Source: Phycisphaeraceae bacterium
Lineage (GTDB): Bacteria > Planctomycetota > Phycisphaerae > Phycisphaerales > UBA1924
Assembly: GCA_020639135.1 (NCBI GenBank)
Contig: JACKHE010000004.1
Location: 62,001 to 126,000 of the forward strand
Length of the DNA stretch: 64,000 nucleotides
Reading direction: 5' to 3'
Within the stretch, counting starts at the first letter, position 1, and the number at the start of each line of letters is the position of its first letter. The position numbers and the translations under genes are program-made. The notes beneath the pieces are model-generated. The model had not been told where the DNA came from. It was given only the letters and a program-made list of their open reading frames with translations, and searched no databases. Positions 50,702 to 58,600 of this stretch are shown here, piece after piece.

Positions 50702-50730
50702 AGGATACCCGGCCCGTCAATAAAGAACAA
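50702..50730 (-). promoter_or_regulatory. Candidate promoter of the multiheme cytochrome operon
   Basis: On the minus strand TTGTTC and TATCCT are separated by exactly 17 nt. They stand 62 nt before the first gene of the operon. The boxes are only moderately close to consensus. Confidence 0.4.
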
Positions 50731-50796
50731 GTGTGTCCGTTTATCCACCTTCGCCCCGACCCCCCTATTCGGGTGATTCCCGGGCCAAGCCGGGAG

Positions 50797-51279
50797 TCAG
50801 GCCTTGGATCGAGCGTTCCGGGAGGGGTTGGTGATGCCCGTCAGTCCGGAGCGATGCTCGGGTCGGCAGAGGAGGTGGCTCTTGGCCGCGGAGTTGATCA
50901 GGTCCTGGATGGAGGTGGATCGGAAGCGGTTCTCGATGTACGCGTGGACGTCATCGAGCAGCTGGTGCATGGCGCAGAGGGATGTGTGCTGGCTGGAGCC
51001 GAGCGGGCACTGGCTGATGCGTGTGATGTCGTCGCCGACGGCGTTGAAAATATCGAGGACGGTGAGGCCTTCCGGCGCTCTGGCGAGCGAGAAGCCTCCG
51101 CCGATTCCGCGCCGGGCGTGGAGCAGCCCGGCCTGGGAGAGTGTGCGGAGGACCTTGGAGAGATAGCCGGGCGGGATCAGCGTGTGTTCGGAGATCTCGG
51201 CGGTGGTGCGGGGGTGGTCGTTGTCCTGCGCGAGGTACATGACGGCCCGCAGCGCGTATTCGGAGGTTTGTGATATCAC
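50797..51279 (-). CDS. Rrf2-family transcriptional regulator (IscR/NsrR-like)
   Basis: This 160-aa winged-helix regulator has the classic Rrf2 start 'MISQTSEYALRAVMYLAQ'. The recognition-helix region 'LIPPGYLSKVLRTLSQAGLLHARRGIGGGFSLAR' follows. Cysteines in 'ISQCPLGSSQHTSLCAMH' (two) and 'LLCRPEH' (one) could hold an iron-sulfur cluster, which in NsrR senses nitric oxide. Here the spacing is not the standard IscR pattern. The GTG start has almost no leader (GGAG abuts it). It reads toward the multiheme cytochrome operon and probably controls it, consistent with nitrogen-oxide chemistry. An AT-rich dyad overlaps its own promoter. Confidence 0.92.
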   Translation of the reverse strand: MISQTSEYALRAVMYLAQDNDHPRTTAEISEHTLIPPGYLSKVLRTLSQAGLLHARRGIGGGFSLARAPEGLTVLDIFNAVGDDITRISQCPLGSSQHTSLCAMHQLLDDVHAYIENRFRSTSIQDLINSAAKSHLLCRPEHRSGLTGITNPSRNARSKA

Positions 51280-51302
51280 TCCAGATCGCCCGGTGAAGCG
51301 AT

Positions 51303-51334
51303 GATATCATATATGAATATCCTCTTATCCGCAA
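51303..51334 (-). promoter_or_regulatory. Candidate promoter and AT-rich dyad of Rrf2-type gene
   Basis: On the minus strand TTGCGG (51329-51334), 17 nt and TATGAT (51306-51311) form a promoter-like pair that places the start about 20 nt before the GTG codon. The -10 box lies inside an inverted repeat with GATAT / ATATC arms (51303-51321). This is as expected for autoregulation. Confidence 0.45.
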
Positions 51335-51535
51335 ATATCCCGGTGAAATATCTCTCGAGGGAGGGGTCGCAGAGGCCCCGGAGGACCGGGATCGGGCTTT
51401 CGGGGGCCAAAACGGGGCCGGGAGGGGTGATTCGACTACAATCCCCGGCCCTGAAACCCGCCGCCGAACAGCGGTGGACAGGGAACAAGCCCCGCCAGTC
51501 GCCCACGATTTTTCCCCAGCTCCGGAGGCCCTGTC

Positions 51536-52837
51536 ATGACACTGATCGCCGCCAGGAACCAGCGCATCGGCACGGAGAACGCGTTCAAGATCGGGCCCTA
51601 CATCACGGGTCTGGAATCGGCGGGTCACCGGGTGATCAAGTGCAATCTTGGCGAGCCGGACTTCCCGCTGCCGGCGCACATCCGCGACGAGGTGAAGCGT
51701 CAGCTGGACCTGGACAACGTGCACTACTGCGACCCGCAGGGGGTGCTCCCGCTGCGTCAGGCGATCGCGCAGGACATGGGCGCCAAGCGCGGGCTGCACA
51801 TCACGCCGGACCGGGTGGTGGTGTTCCCGGGCGGCAAGCCGCCGATCGGCTTTGCGCAGCAGATCTACTGCGAGCCCGGCGACGAGGTGATCTACCCGAG
51901 CCCGGGGTACCCGGTGTACGAGTCGTTCATCGAGTATGTGGGCGCGGTCCCGAGGCCGCTGCACCTTGAGGAGAGCGCGGGGTTCAGCTTCACGGGCGCT
52001 GACCTGGCGCCGCTGATCACGGACCGGACGAAGCTGATCATCATCAACTTCCCGTCGAACCCGACGGGCGGCGTGGCGACACGCGACCAGCTCGAAGGGA
52101 TCGCGGACGTGATCAAGGCGAAGGCGTCGCCAGACGTCCGGGTGTACTCGGACGAGATCTACGAGAACATCCTGTTCGACGGGAAGGAGCACGTGTCGAT
52201 CGGGAGCATCCCGGGGATGGCGGACCGGACGATCCTGGTGAGCGGCGCGAGCAAGTCGTACTCGTGGACGGGCGGGCGCCTCGGGTGGGCGGTGCTGCCG
52301 ACGGTCGAGGAGGCGCTGCTCTTCAAGAACATGAACATCAACTACATCTCCTGCGTGTCGCCCTACACGCAGATGGGCGGGGTGACGGCGCTGACGTCGC
52401 CCAAGACGGCGCCGGCGGTGCGGGAGATGGTCGAGGCGTTCCAGGAGCGTCGCGACATCGTGGTCGCGGGGCTGAACGGGATCGACGGGATCACGTGCGA
52501 GACGCCCAGCGGGGCGTTCTACGTGTTCCCGAACATCGGCGGGGTGTGCGAGAAGCTGGGCGTGCTGAGCGCGTTCTCGGCGCTGCCCCCCGATGTGCGG
52601 AAGCGGACGAGCCCCGCGACGATGTTCCAGATGTTCCTGCTGCTGGAGCACCGCGTGGCGGCGATGGACCGGAGGTCTTTCGGGGCGCTGGGCGCCGAGG
52701 GGCGTCACTTCCTGCGTCTGTCCATCGCGACGAGCGCCGAGGATCTGAAGGAGGCGCTGGTGCGCATCGAGCGGGCATCCACCGACACCGCCGGGTTCGC
52801 CCGGTTCATGAAAGAGAACTCCCCCCCATGGAACTGA
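51536..52837 (+). CDS. Class I/II PLP-dependent aminotransferase
   Basis: This 433-aa aminotransferase belongs to fold type I, aspartate aminotransferase-like. 'CNLGEPDFPLPAHIRDE', 'VHYCDPQGVLPLRQAIAQ', 'PSPGYPVYESFIEYVGA', 'INFPSNPTGGVATRDQL' and 'VYSDEIYENILFDG' mark the domains. The PLP lysine is in 'SGASKSYSWTGGRLGW' near residue 238. GGAGG lies 7 nt before the ATG. It overlaps the downstream transketolase-like gene by 10 nt, so the pair is co-translated. The amino-acid substrate cannot be fixed from sequence. The insert 'SALPPDVRKRTSPATMFQMFLL' near the C-terminus is not usual for AspC. Confidence 0.9.
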   Translation: MTLIAARNQRIGTENAFKIGPYITGLESAGHRVIKCNLGEPDFPLPAHIRDEVKRQLDLDNVHYCDPQGVLPLRQAIAQDMGAKRGLHITPDRVVVFPGGKPPIGFAQQIYCEPGDEVIYPSPGYPVYESFIEYVGAVPRPLHLEESAGFSFTGADLAPLITDRTKLIIINFPSNPTGGVATRDQLEGIADVIKAKASPDVRVYSDEIYENILFDGKEHVSIGSIPGMADRTILVSGASKSYSWTGGRLGWAVLPTVEEALLFKNMNINYISCVSPYTQMGGVTALTSPKTAPAVREMVEAFQERRDIVVAGLNGIDGITCETPSGAFYVFPNIGGVCEKLGVLSAFSALPPDVRKRTSPATMFQMFLLLEHRVAAMDRRSFGALGAEGRHFLRLSIATSAEDLKEALVRIERASTDTAGFARFMKENSPPWN

Positions 52838-55200
52838 GATTCGGACCCCGTCGCGCGTCGTACACGAACATCGCGGATCACCCGGAGCTGCTCAAGCCGC
52901 TGAGCGAAGAGGAGCTGACGCGGTTCGAGGCGCTGGACATGACGTACCGCGCGCTGTGCGCGATGATGTTCAACTACGTCCCGCTGTCGGGGCACCCGGG
53001 CGGGTCGATCTCGTCGGGTCGGATCGTCGCGTCGCTGCTCTTTGACGCGATGGCGTACGACATGTCGGACCCGGCGCGGATGGACGCGGACATCATCTCT
53101 TACGGCGCCGGGCACAAGGCGATGGGCCTGTACGCGATGTGGGCGCTGCGGAACGAGGCGGCGCGGATCGGGGCGCCGGGGCTGCTGCCCGAGGACATCA
53201 AGTGGCAGCTCCGGCTGGAGGACCTGCTGGGGTTCCGGCGGAACCCGGTGACGCGGTGCCCGCTGTTCAACAAGTTCAGGTCGAAGGCGCTGGACGGGCA
53301 CCCGTGCCCGATCGTGCCGTTCATCAAGCTCTCGACCGGCGCCTCGGGCGTCGGCGATTGCTCGAGCGTCGGTCTTGGGTTCGGCGCGATGGACTACTAC
53401 GGCAAGGAGAACGCGCCGTGGGTGCACATCATCGAGGGCGAGGGCGGCCTGACGCCCGGGCGCGTATCGGAGGCGATGGCCTCGGCGGCGACGGGCTCGC
53501 TGGGCAACGTCGTGATGCACCTGGACTGGAACCAGGCGGCGATCGATTCGAACGCGGTGTGCCGGGACGGGTCCGAGCCGGGCGAGTACGTCCAGTGGGA
53601 CCCGTGCGAGTTCGCGTACCTGCACGACTGGAACGTCGTGTTCGTGCCGGACGGGTTTGATTTCCAGCAGATCATCGCGGCGCAGCGCTACGCGGCGACA
53701 CTCGACAACGGGCAGCCGACGTGCGTCGTGTACCGGACGGTCAAGGGCTGGCGGTACGGGATCGAGGGCAAGGCGTCGCACGGCGGCGGTCACAAGCTGT
53801 GCTCGGCGGAGTTCTTCGAGACGATCGCGGAGCTGGAGAAGGCCGCGGGGATCGAGCTGACGCGCGACGCGCCGGGCTCGACGGGCAAGACGCCGCAGGA
53901 GTACGCCGACCTGATCGAGGCGCACTACTGGGATGCGCTGAACGTTGTGCGCACCTCGATGGAGAAGAACGATGGGATGGTCGGGATGCTCTCGTCCCGG
54001 CTGACATCGGCGCAGGGGCGTCTGAACAAGCTGGAGCGTAAGCCCAGGGCCGGGGCGCCGGACGTCTCCAAAGTGTTCGAGGTCGCGGCCAAGGGCGCCG
54101 GGAAGGTCCCGGCGGAGTGCGCGCTGGAGCCTGGGGGCTCGACGACGCTGCGCGGCGAGCTCGGCAGGGTGCTGAACCACTACAACCGGCAGAGCGGGGG
54201 CGCGGTGCTCTCCTCGGCGGCGGATCTGTACGGCTCGACGAGCATCAAGAGCGCCAACGACGGGTTCGACGGCGGGCTGTTCAACGCCGGGACGAACCCG
54301 GGCTCGCGGCTGCTCTCGACGGGCGGGATCTGCGAGGACGGGATGTGCGGCATCCTGTCGGGGCTGTCTTCGTTCGGCGCGCACGTGGGCGCCGGATCGT
54401 CGTACGGCGCGTTCATCGCGGCGATGGGGCACACGGCGTGCCGGCTGCACGCGATCGGCAACCAGACGCGCGCGGAGATCGACGGCGGCCCGAACCGGCC
54501 GTTCTTTCTCGTGTGCGGCCACGCCGGACTCAAGACCGGCGAGGACGGGCCGACGCACGCGGACCCGCAGCCGCTGCAGCTGATGCAGGAGAACTTCGTC
54601 AAGGGGCACTGCGTCACGCTGACGCCGTGGGACCCGCAGGAGATGTGGCACTGCGTGACGGCGGCGCTCAACGCGCGGCCCTCGGTGATCGTGCCGTTCG
54701 TGACCCGGCCCAACGAGCCGGTGCACGACCGCGCGGCGCTGGGCCTGGCGCCGGCGTCGGCTGCGGCGAAGGGGATGTACCTGCTGCGCGAGGCGAAGGG
54801 CGACGGGGACGGGACGATCGTCATCCAGGGCAGCGGGGTATGCAACGAGTTCATCGGCGTGACGCTGCCGCGGCTGATCGAGGAGGGGATCGACCTGAAC
54901 GTGTATTACGTCTCGAGCGCGGAGCTGTTTGACCTGCTGCCCGAGGCGGAGCGGCGGTCGATCTTCCCGGAGGAGCGCGCGCGGGAGGCGGTGGGCATCA
55001 CGGGGTTCACGCTGCCGACGATGTTCCGCTGGATCCTCTCCGAGCGCGGTCGGGCGCTGACGCTGCACCCGTTCCGCGGCGGTCATTACCTGGGCTCGGG
55101 CAAGGCCGAGATGGTGCTGGCCGAGGCGAAGCTCGACGGCGAGAGCATCCTGGAGTCTGTCCGCGGCTGGGTGAAGCAGGGGATGCTGCAGGCGGTGTGA
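52828..55200 (+). CDS. Transketolase-like thiamine diphosphate enzyme
   Basis: This 790-aa protein has the full transketolase layout. An N-terminal ThDP domain holds 'LSGHPGGSISSGRIVASLLF', 'SYGAGHKAMGLYAMWALRNE' and the cofactor loop 'IEGEGGLTPGRVSEAMA...VVMHLDWNQAAID'. A pyrimidine-binding domain ('FGAHVGAGSSYGAFIAAMGH', 'KTGEDGPTHADPQPL') and a C-terminal domain follow. It is longer than typical transketolase (~660 aa) and differs in the usual GDGE loop. It may therefore be a paralogue with another sugar or keto substrate rather than the housekeeping enzyme. The start overlaps the aminotransferase stop. Longer upstream frame over the aminotransferase is spurious. Confidence 0.88.
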   Translation: MELRFGPRRASYTNIADHPELLKPLSEEELTRFEALDMTYRALCAMMFNYVPLSGHPGGSISSGRIVASLLFDAMAYDMSDPARMDADIISYGAGHKAMGLYAMWALRNEAARIGAPGLLPEDIKWQLRLEDLLGFRRNPVTRCPLFNKFRSKALDGHPCPIVPFIKLSTGASGVGDCSSVGLGFGAMDYYGKENAPWVHIIEGEGGLTPGRVSEAMASAATGSLGNVVMHLDWNQAAIDSNAVCRDGSEPGEYVQWDPCEFAYLHDWNVVFVPDGFDFQQIIAAQRYAATLDNGQPTCVVYRTVKGWRYGIEGKASHGGGHKLCSAEFFETIAELEKAAGIELTRDAPGSTGKTPQEYADLIEAHYWDALNVVRTSMEKNDGMVGMLSSRLTSAQGRLNKLERKPRAGAPDVSKVFEVAAKGAGKVPAECALEPGGSTTLRGELGRVLNHYNRQSGGAVLSSAADLYGSTSIKSANDGFDGGLFNAGTNPGSRLLSTGGICEDGMCGILSGLSSFGAHVGAGSSYGAFIAAMGHTACRLHAIGNQTRAEIDGGPNRPFFLVCGHAGLKTGEDGPTHADPQPLQLMQENFVKGHCVTLTPWDPQEMWHCVTAALNARPSVIVPFVTRPNEPVHDRAALGLAPASAAAKGMYLLREAKGDGDGTIVIQGSGVCNEFIGVTLPRLIEEGIDLNVYYVSSAELFDLLPEAERRSIFPEERAREAVGITGFTLPTMFRWILSERGRALTLHPFRGGHYLGSGKAEMVLAEAKLDGESILESVRGWVKQGMLQAV

Positions 55201-55250
55201 GGCGGGGGCGGGCGACGCGGTGTCTCAACCGTGAGCTCCACGGCGTGTGT

Positions 55251-56180
55251 TCACCGGAGCAGGTCCCGGAGCGCGGGCTCGATGGTCGGGAACCTGAACT
55301 CGAACCCCTCAGCTTGCAATCGCTTCGGAACGCAATACCTGCCGCAGAGGGCGAGCTCGGGGTCGGTGCGGAGCAGCAGCGGCGCGCCCAGACGCACGAG
55401 CGGCGCCGGCGCGGGGAGGCCGAGGGGCACGCGGAGCGTTCGGCGGATGGCGCGCATGAACTCGGCGTTGGAGACCGGGTTTGGCGCGGTGGCGATGCAG
55501 GCGCCGTGCATCGACGGGTCGGCGATCGCGCGCTCGAAGAGGCGGTTCATGTCGTGTTCGTGGAGCCAGCTGACGCCCTGGCGTCCGGAGCCCGCCCGGC
55601 CGCCGAGCCCCCAGCGTGCGAGGCGGGACATGGTTCGCAGCGCGCCAGCGGATCGTCCCAGGACGAAGCTCGTCCTGAGCACGACCTTGCGGATCCCCGG
55701 CGGGGCGGCGTCGTCGAATGCTTGCTCCCAGGCCTTGCCGACGGTCGGGGCGAGGCCGTAGCCGAACGCGGAGTCTTCATCGCACCGGACGGTTGGCGGG
55801 TCGCCGTAGATGTGCGCGGTGCTCATCTGCGCCCAGACTCCGGGGGGATCGTCGATTGATCGGAGCGCCTGTCCCAGGGCGCGGGTGGCCTCGACCCTGG
55901 AGCGCAGGATCTCGTCGCAGTGGTCCGGGGTCTTGATGCAATCGACGGTTCGGCCGACGAGGTTGACGATCGCGGCGGCGCCCTCGAGCTCCGCGGCCCA
56001 GTCGCCGGTTGTCCGCGCATCCCATCGCGCGATGCGGGCGCGGGCGGGGTCTGAAGCTGTTGATCTGGAGAGGATCACGATCTCGCAGCCGAGTCCGGCG
56101 AGGTGGCGCGCCAGGTTCATGCCGAGGAAACCGCTCCTGCCGGCGATGACGACCCGGCCGGATGGCTGCTTCCAATCCAT
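55251..56180 (-). CDS. TIGR01777-type NAD-dependent epimerase
   Basis: This 309-aa SDR-like nucleotide-sugar epimerase/dehydratase family member belongs to the TIGR01777 (YfcH) group. The Rossmann nucleotide site is 'VVIAGRSGFLGMNLARHLAGLG' near the start. Typical later parts are 'ARWDARTTGDWAAELEGAAAIVNLVGRTVDC', 'QMSTAHIYGD', 'VLRTSFVLGRSAGAL' and 'GRQGVSWLHEHDMNRLFERAI'. The C-terminal DUF1731-like tail ends 'PTIEPALRDLL'. The substrate is unknown. It converges with the transketolase-like gene. Confidence 0.92.
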   Translation of the reverse strand: MDWKQPSGRVVIAGRSGFLGMNLARHLAGLGCEIVILSRSTASDPARARIARWDARTTGDWAAELEGAAAIVNLVGRTVDCIKTPDHCDEILRSRVEATRALGQALRSIDDPPGVWAQMSTAHIYGDPPTVRCDEDSAFGYGLAPTVGKAWEQAFDDAAPPGIRKVVLRTSFVLGRSAGALRTMSRLARWGLGGRAGSGRQGVSWLHEHDMNRLFERAIADPSMHGACIATAPNPVSNAEFMRAIRRTLRVPLGLPAPAPLVRLGAPLLLRTDPELALCGRYCVPKRLQAEGFEFRFPTIEPALRDLLR

Positions 56181-56269
56181 GGGGTCAAGTGTACCGGCCC
56201 GTGCGCGCGACACCGGGGGCCCGGGGACCTGACCGGCGATGACCGCGAGCGGCGGCGGCGAACGGGTTG

Positions 56270-56350
56270 CTACGGGCAGGAGGACCCGAAGGCGGCGAGG
56301 AGGATGCCGAGGTCGGCGGTGTCGATGACGCCGTCGGAGGAGATTACATC
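56270..56350 (-). pseudogene. Remnant of a dockerin-like C-terminal repeat
   Basis: On the minus strand these 27 codons read DVISSDGVIDTADLGILLAAF-GSSCP and a stop. The D-x-x-x-D-G-x-(I/V)-(D/N)-T-A-D-L-G-I-L-x-A-F-G pattern is the dockerin-like calcium-binding repeat that ends many secreted proteins of Phycisphaerae. Upstream in frame there is a stop after only about seven more codons, so the rest of the gene is gone. It lies in a 323-nt gap (56181-56503) that otherwise holds only the ruvB promoter region. Confidence 0.6.
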
Positions 56351-56503
56351 AAGAGCGCCGATATGACGTGAACGCTACCGGCGGATCGGTGCGACGTCAT
56401 CGAAAAAACGAATGGTTCAAGGGCACGCGGCATCGGTCAGGGTTGGTTCGCACGTCTCCGGAACGATTCCTGTCTTCCCTCGTCGTCTGGTACACTCCGG
56501 CCC

Positions 56504-57553
56504 ATGGCGACGGAACGCATCATCAGCGGGGAATCGGTGTCGGCGGAGGAGGCCCGGGCGAACTGGGCGCTGCGGCCGGAGCGGATCGGGCAGTTCGTGG
56601 GGCAGCGGGAGCTGATCGAGCGGCTGCGGATCGGGCTGGAAGCGGCCAACGGGCGCGACGAGCCGATGGATCACGTGCTGCTGCACGGGCCTCCGGGGCT
56701 GGGCAAGACGACGCTGGCGCACGTGATCGCGCACGAGATGGGGGCGAACCTGGTCGCGACGTCGGGTCCCGCGCTGACGCGGGGGACGGACCTCGTCGGG
56801 GCGCTGACGCGGCTGGGCCGGCGGGATGTGCTGTTCATCGACGAGATCCACCGGCTGCCGACGGCGGTTGAGGAGTTCATCTACCCGGCGATGGAGGACC
56901 ACCGGATCGACGTGCAGGTGGACTCGGGGATGCACGCGCGGACGGTGTCGATCGCGCTCAAGCCGTTCACGCTCATCGGCGCGACGACGCGCGCGGGGCT
57001 GCTGTCGAGCCCCCTGCGGTCGCGGTTCGGCGTGGCGCACAATCTTCGGTATTACGAGGCGGAGGACCTGCTGTCGATCCTGACGCGGAGCTGCGCGATG
57101 CTGTCGATCGAGGGGTTCGAGGCGCCGGCGCTGGCGCTGATCGCGTCGCGGAGCCGGGGGACGCCGCGGGTGGCGAACCGGCTGCTGCGGCGCGTGCGGG
57201 ACTACGCGCAGGTGCGCGCGCAGGGGAAGCTGAGCGTGACCGTCGTCGAGGAGGCGCTGGCGCTGGAGGGTGTCGATACGCTGGGGCTGGACGAGCTGGA
57301 CCGGCGGTATCTTAGGACGATCGGCGGGACGTACCGGTGCGGGCCGGTGGGGCTGGAGGCGATCGCGGCGACGATGGGCGAGGACGCGGGCGCGCTGGAG
57401 GCGGTGGTCGAGCCGTTCCTGCTGCAGGTGGGGTTCCTGGCGCGGACGCGGCGGGGTCGGCAGCTGACGGCGGACGGGGCGCGGCACGTCGGGGTTGCGG
57501 CGCCGGCGGTGGAGGTTGTCGTGGGCGCCGATGGGGAGCGCGCGGCGACCTGA
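56504..57553 (+). CDS. ruvB: Holliday junction branch migration helicase RuvB
   Basis: This 349-aa AAA+ motor drives branch migration with RuvA. The N-terminal segment 'ALRPERIGQFVGQRELIERLRIGLEAA' and Walker A 'HGPPGLGKTTLAHVIA' (near residue 63) are typical. Walker B 'VLFIDEIHRLPTAVEEFIYPAMED' and sensor 'TLIGATTRAGLLSSPLRSRFG' follow. C-terminal 'GTPRVANRLLRRVRDYAQ' and 'VGLEAIAATMGED' complete the family pattern. Neither ruvA nor ruvC is adjacent. It is flanked upstream by the dockerin remnant and converges on the methyltransferase-like gene. Confidence 0.98.
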   Translation: MATERIISGESVSAEEARANWALRPERIGQFVGQRELIERLRIGLEAANGRDEPMDHVLLHGPPGLGKTTLAHVIAHEMGANLVATSGPALTRGTDLVGALTRLGRRDVLFIDEIHRLPTAVEEFIYPAMEDHRIDVQVDSGMHARTVSIALKPFTLIGATTRAGLLSSPLRSRFGVAHNLRYYEAEDLLSILTRSCAMLSIEGFEAPALALIASRSRGTPRVANRLLRRVRDYAQVRAQGKLSVTVVEEALALEGVDTLGLDELDRRYLRTIGGTYRCGPVGLEAIAATMGEDAGALEAVVEPFLLQVGFLARTRRGRQLTADGARHVGVAAPAVEVVVGADGERAAT

Positions 57554-57573
57554 AGCGCCCGGGGGCGCGCTTC
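57552..57573. terminator. Weak hairpin at end of ruvB
   Basis: GAAGCGC (57552-57558) pairs with GCGCTTC (57567-57573) immediately at the ruvB stop codon, with an 8-nt GC-rich loop. It could serve both the convergent ruvB and the methyltransferase-like gene. No T-tract. Confidence 0.35.
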
Positions 57574-57581
57574 GGGCTTGA

Positions 57582-58022
57582 TCAGATCCAGCGGCGGACC
57601 CGGGCGCGGTAGTCGTCATACGCCTTCCCGAACTCGGCGTGGAGGTTGGCTTCTTCGCGGCGGATGAAGAGCCTGCCGACAACGAACGCGAAGAGGAACG
57701 GGACGGGGAGGGGCTTCGCGACGCCGAGCACGACGGCGATGCCGAGGAGCGCGATGGTCATGCCGAGGTAGATGGGGTTCCGCGTGAAGCGGTACATCCC
57801 GGTGCGGATGAGCGCGTTGGGGGTGTGATCCGGGTGGATGGGGGTTCTGAGCCTGACGAAGCTGGGGATGCTCAGCCCGACCATCGCGAGGCCGACCGCG
57901 ATCACGACGACGCCGAGAAATCGCTCGGGGCTGCCGATCCATGCGGGGCCCGGGAGGAGCAGCGCCATCGCGGTCATGATCGCGACGGCGATGAGGAACC
58001 ACGCTGGGGGGATCATCCGCAC
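57582..58022 (-). CDS. Isoprenylcysteine methyltransferase-like membrane protein
   Basis: This 146-aa protein has four to five transmembrane helices and the signature 'YRFTRNPIYLGMTIALLG' near residues 76-93. It ends 'EANLHAEFGKAYDDYRARVRRWI'. R-N-P-(I/M)-Y-x-G followed by E-E-x-x-L-x-x-x-F-G-x-x-Y marks the ICMT/PEMT superfamily of membrane methyltransferases, often annotated 'methyltransferase family protein' or NnrU-like. The substrate is unknown. It lies 13 nt downstream of greA in the same direction and may be co-transcribed. Confidence 0.87.
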   Translation of the reverse strand: MRMIPPAWFLIAVAIMTAMALLLPGPAWIGSPERFLGVVVIAVGLAMVGLSIPSFVRLRTPIHPDHTPNALIRTGMYRFTRNPIYLGMTIALLGIAVVLGVAKPLPVPFLFAFVVGRLFIRREEANLHAEFGKAYDDYRARVRRWI

Positions 58023-58035
58023 GGATGGTTGCAGG

Positions 58036-58500
58036 TCAGAGGATCGCGAGGATCTCGAAGCGCTTGGGGCCGCGGGGGAGATCGACGCGGATGGTGTCGC
58101 CGACGCGGGCCTTCATGAGCGAGGCGCCCATGGGGCTGCCGACGGTGACCTCGACGATCTCGTCGGAAACGGCGCCGGAGGGTTCACCGACGAGCTTGAA
58201 GAGCTCCTCCTCGTCGTCGCCGACCTCGCGGATGCGGACGGTGGCGCCGATGAAGACGATCTCCTCGGAGATCTTCCCGCCCTCGACGACCTTGGCGGTG
58301 GCGAGGCGTTCCTCGAGCCGGCGGATCTCGGCCTCTTCGAGGCCCTGCTCCTCGCGCGCGGCGTGGTAGTCGGCGTTTTCCTTGAGGTCGCCGAGCTCGC
58401 GTGCCTCCTGGATGCGCCTGGAGAGGACGGGGCGGTTGTCGATGAGCTTGCGGAGCTTGGTTTCGAGCTGCGCTTTCTCGTCGGGGGTGATGAACTCCAT
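58036..58500 (-). CDS. greA: Transcription elongation factor GreA
   Basis: This 154-aa factor stimulates cleavage of backtracked RNA in RNA polymerase. The coiled-coil N-terminus (residues 1-75) contains 'EARELGDLKENADYHAAREEQGLEEAEIRRLEERL', which includes the acidic tip and the D-L-x-E-N-A-(D/E)-Y motif. The C-terminal domain 'GGKISEEIVFIGATVRI...VGSPMGASLMKARVGDTIRVDLP' is typical. AGGAG lies 6 nt before the ATG. A terminator hairpin from the upstream peptidase gene separates it from 58601. Confidence 0.97.
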   Translation of the reverse strand: MEFITPDEKAQLETKLRKLIDNRPVLSRRIQEARELGDLKENADYHAAREEQGLEEAEIRRLEERLATAKVVEGGKISEEIVFIGATVRIREVGDDEEELFKLVGEPSGAVSDEIVEVTVGSPMGASLMKARVGDTIRVDLPRGPKRFEILAIL

Positions 58501-58544
58501 TTCGGCTCCTTCCGGTTGCGCGGCTCGCCGGCCCGGGAAGATGA

Positions 58545-58571
58545 CAAGCCCCCCGGCCTGCGGGGGGCTTG
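58545..58571 (-). terminator. Terminator-like hairpin after S9 peptidase gene
   Basis: CAAGCCCCCCG (58545-58555) pairs with CGGGGGGCTTG (58561-58571) around a 5-nt loop. It lies 30 nt after the peptidase stop on the minus strand. The following bases are TCATCTTC, only mildly T-rich, but the 11-bp G/C stem is very stable. Confidence 0.7.
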
Positions 58572-58600
58572 CGCGGATCGATTCGGTGTTGTCAGTGTAG

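Noticed and set aside
50741..50749. DnaA-box-like TTATCCACC
   Set aside because: It is a single site with one mismatch, within the spacer before the Rrf2 stop. There is no cluster and no AT-rich unwinding region, so it is not evidence of an origin.
52264..52827. N-terminal extension of the transketolase-like frame
   Set aside because: It lies over the aminotransferase gene in another frame and gives low-complexity Gly/Arg/Ala sequence. The ATG at 52828 starts a normal transketolase N-terminus.
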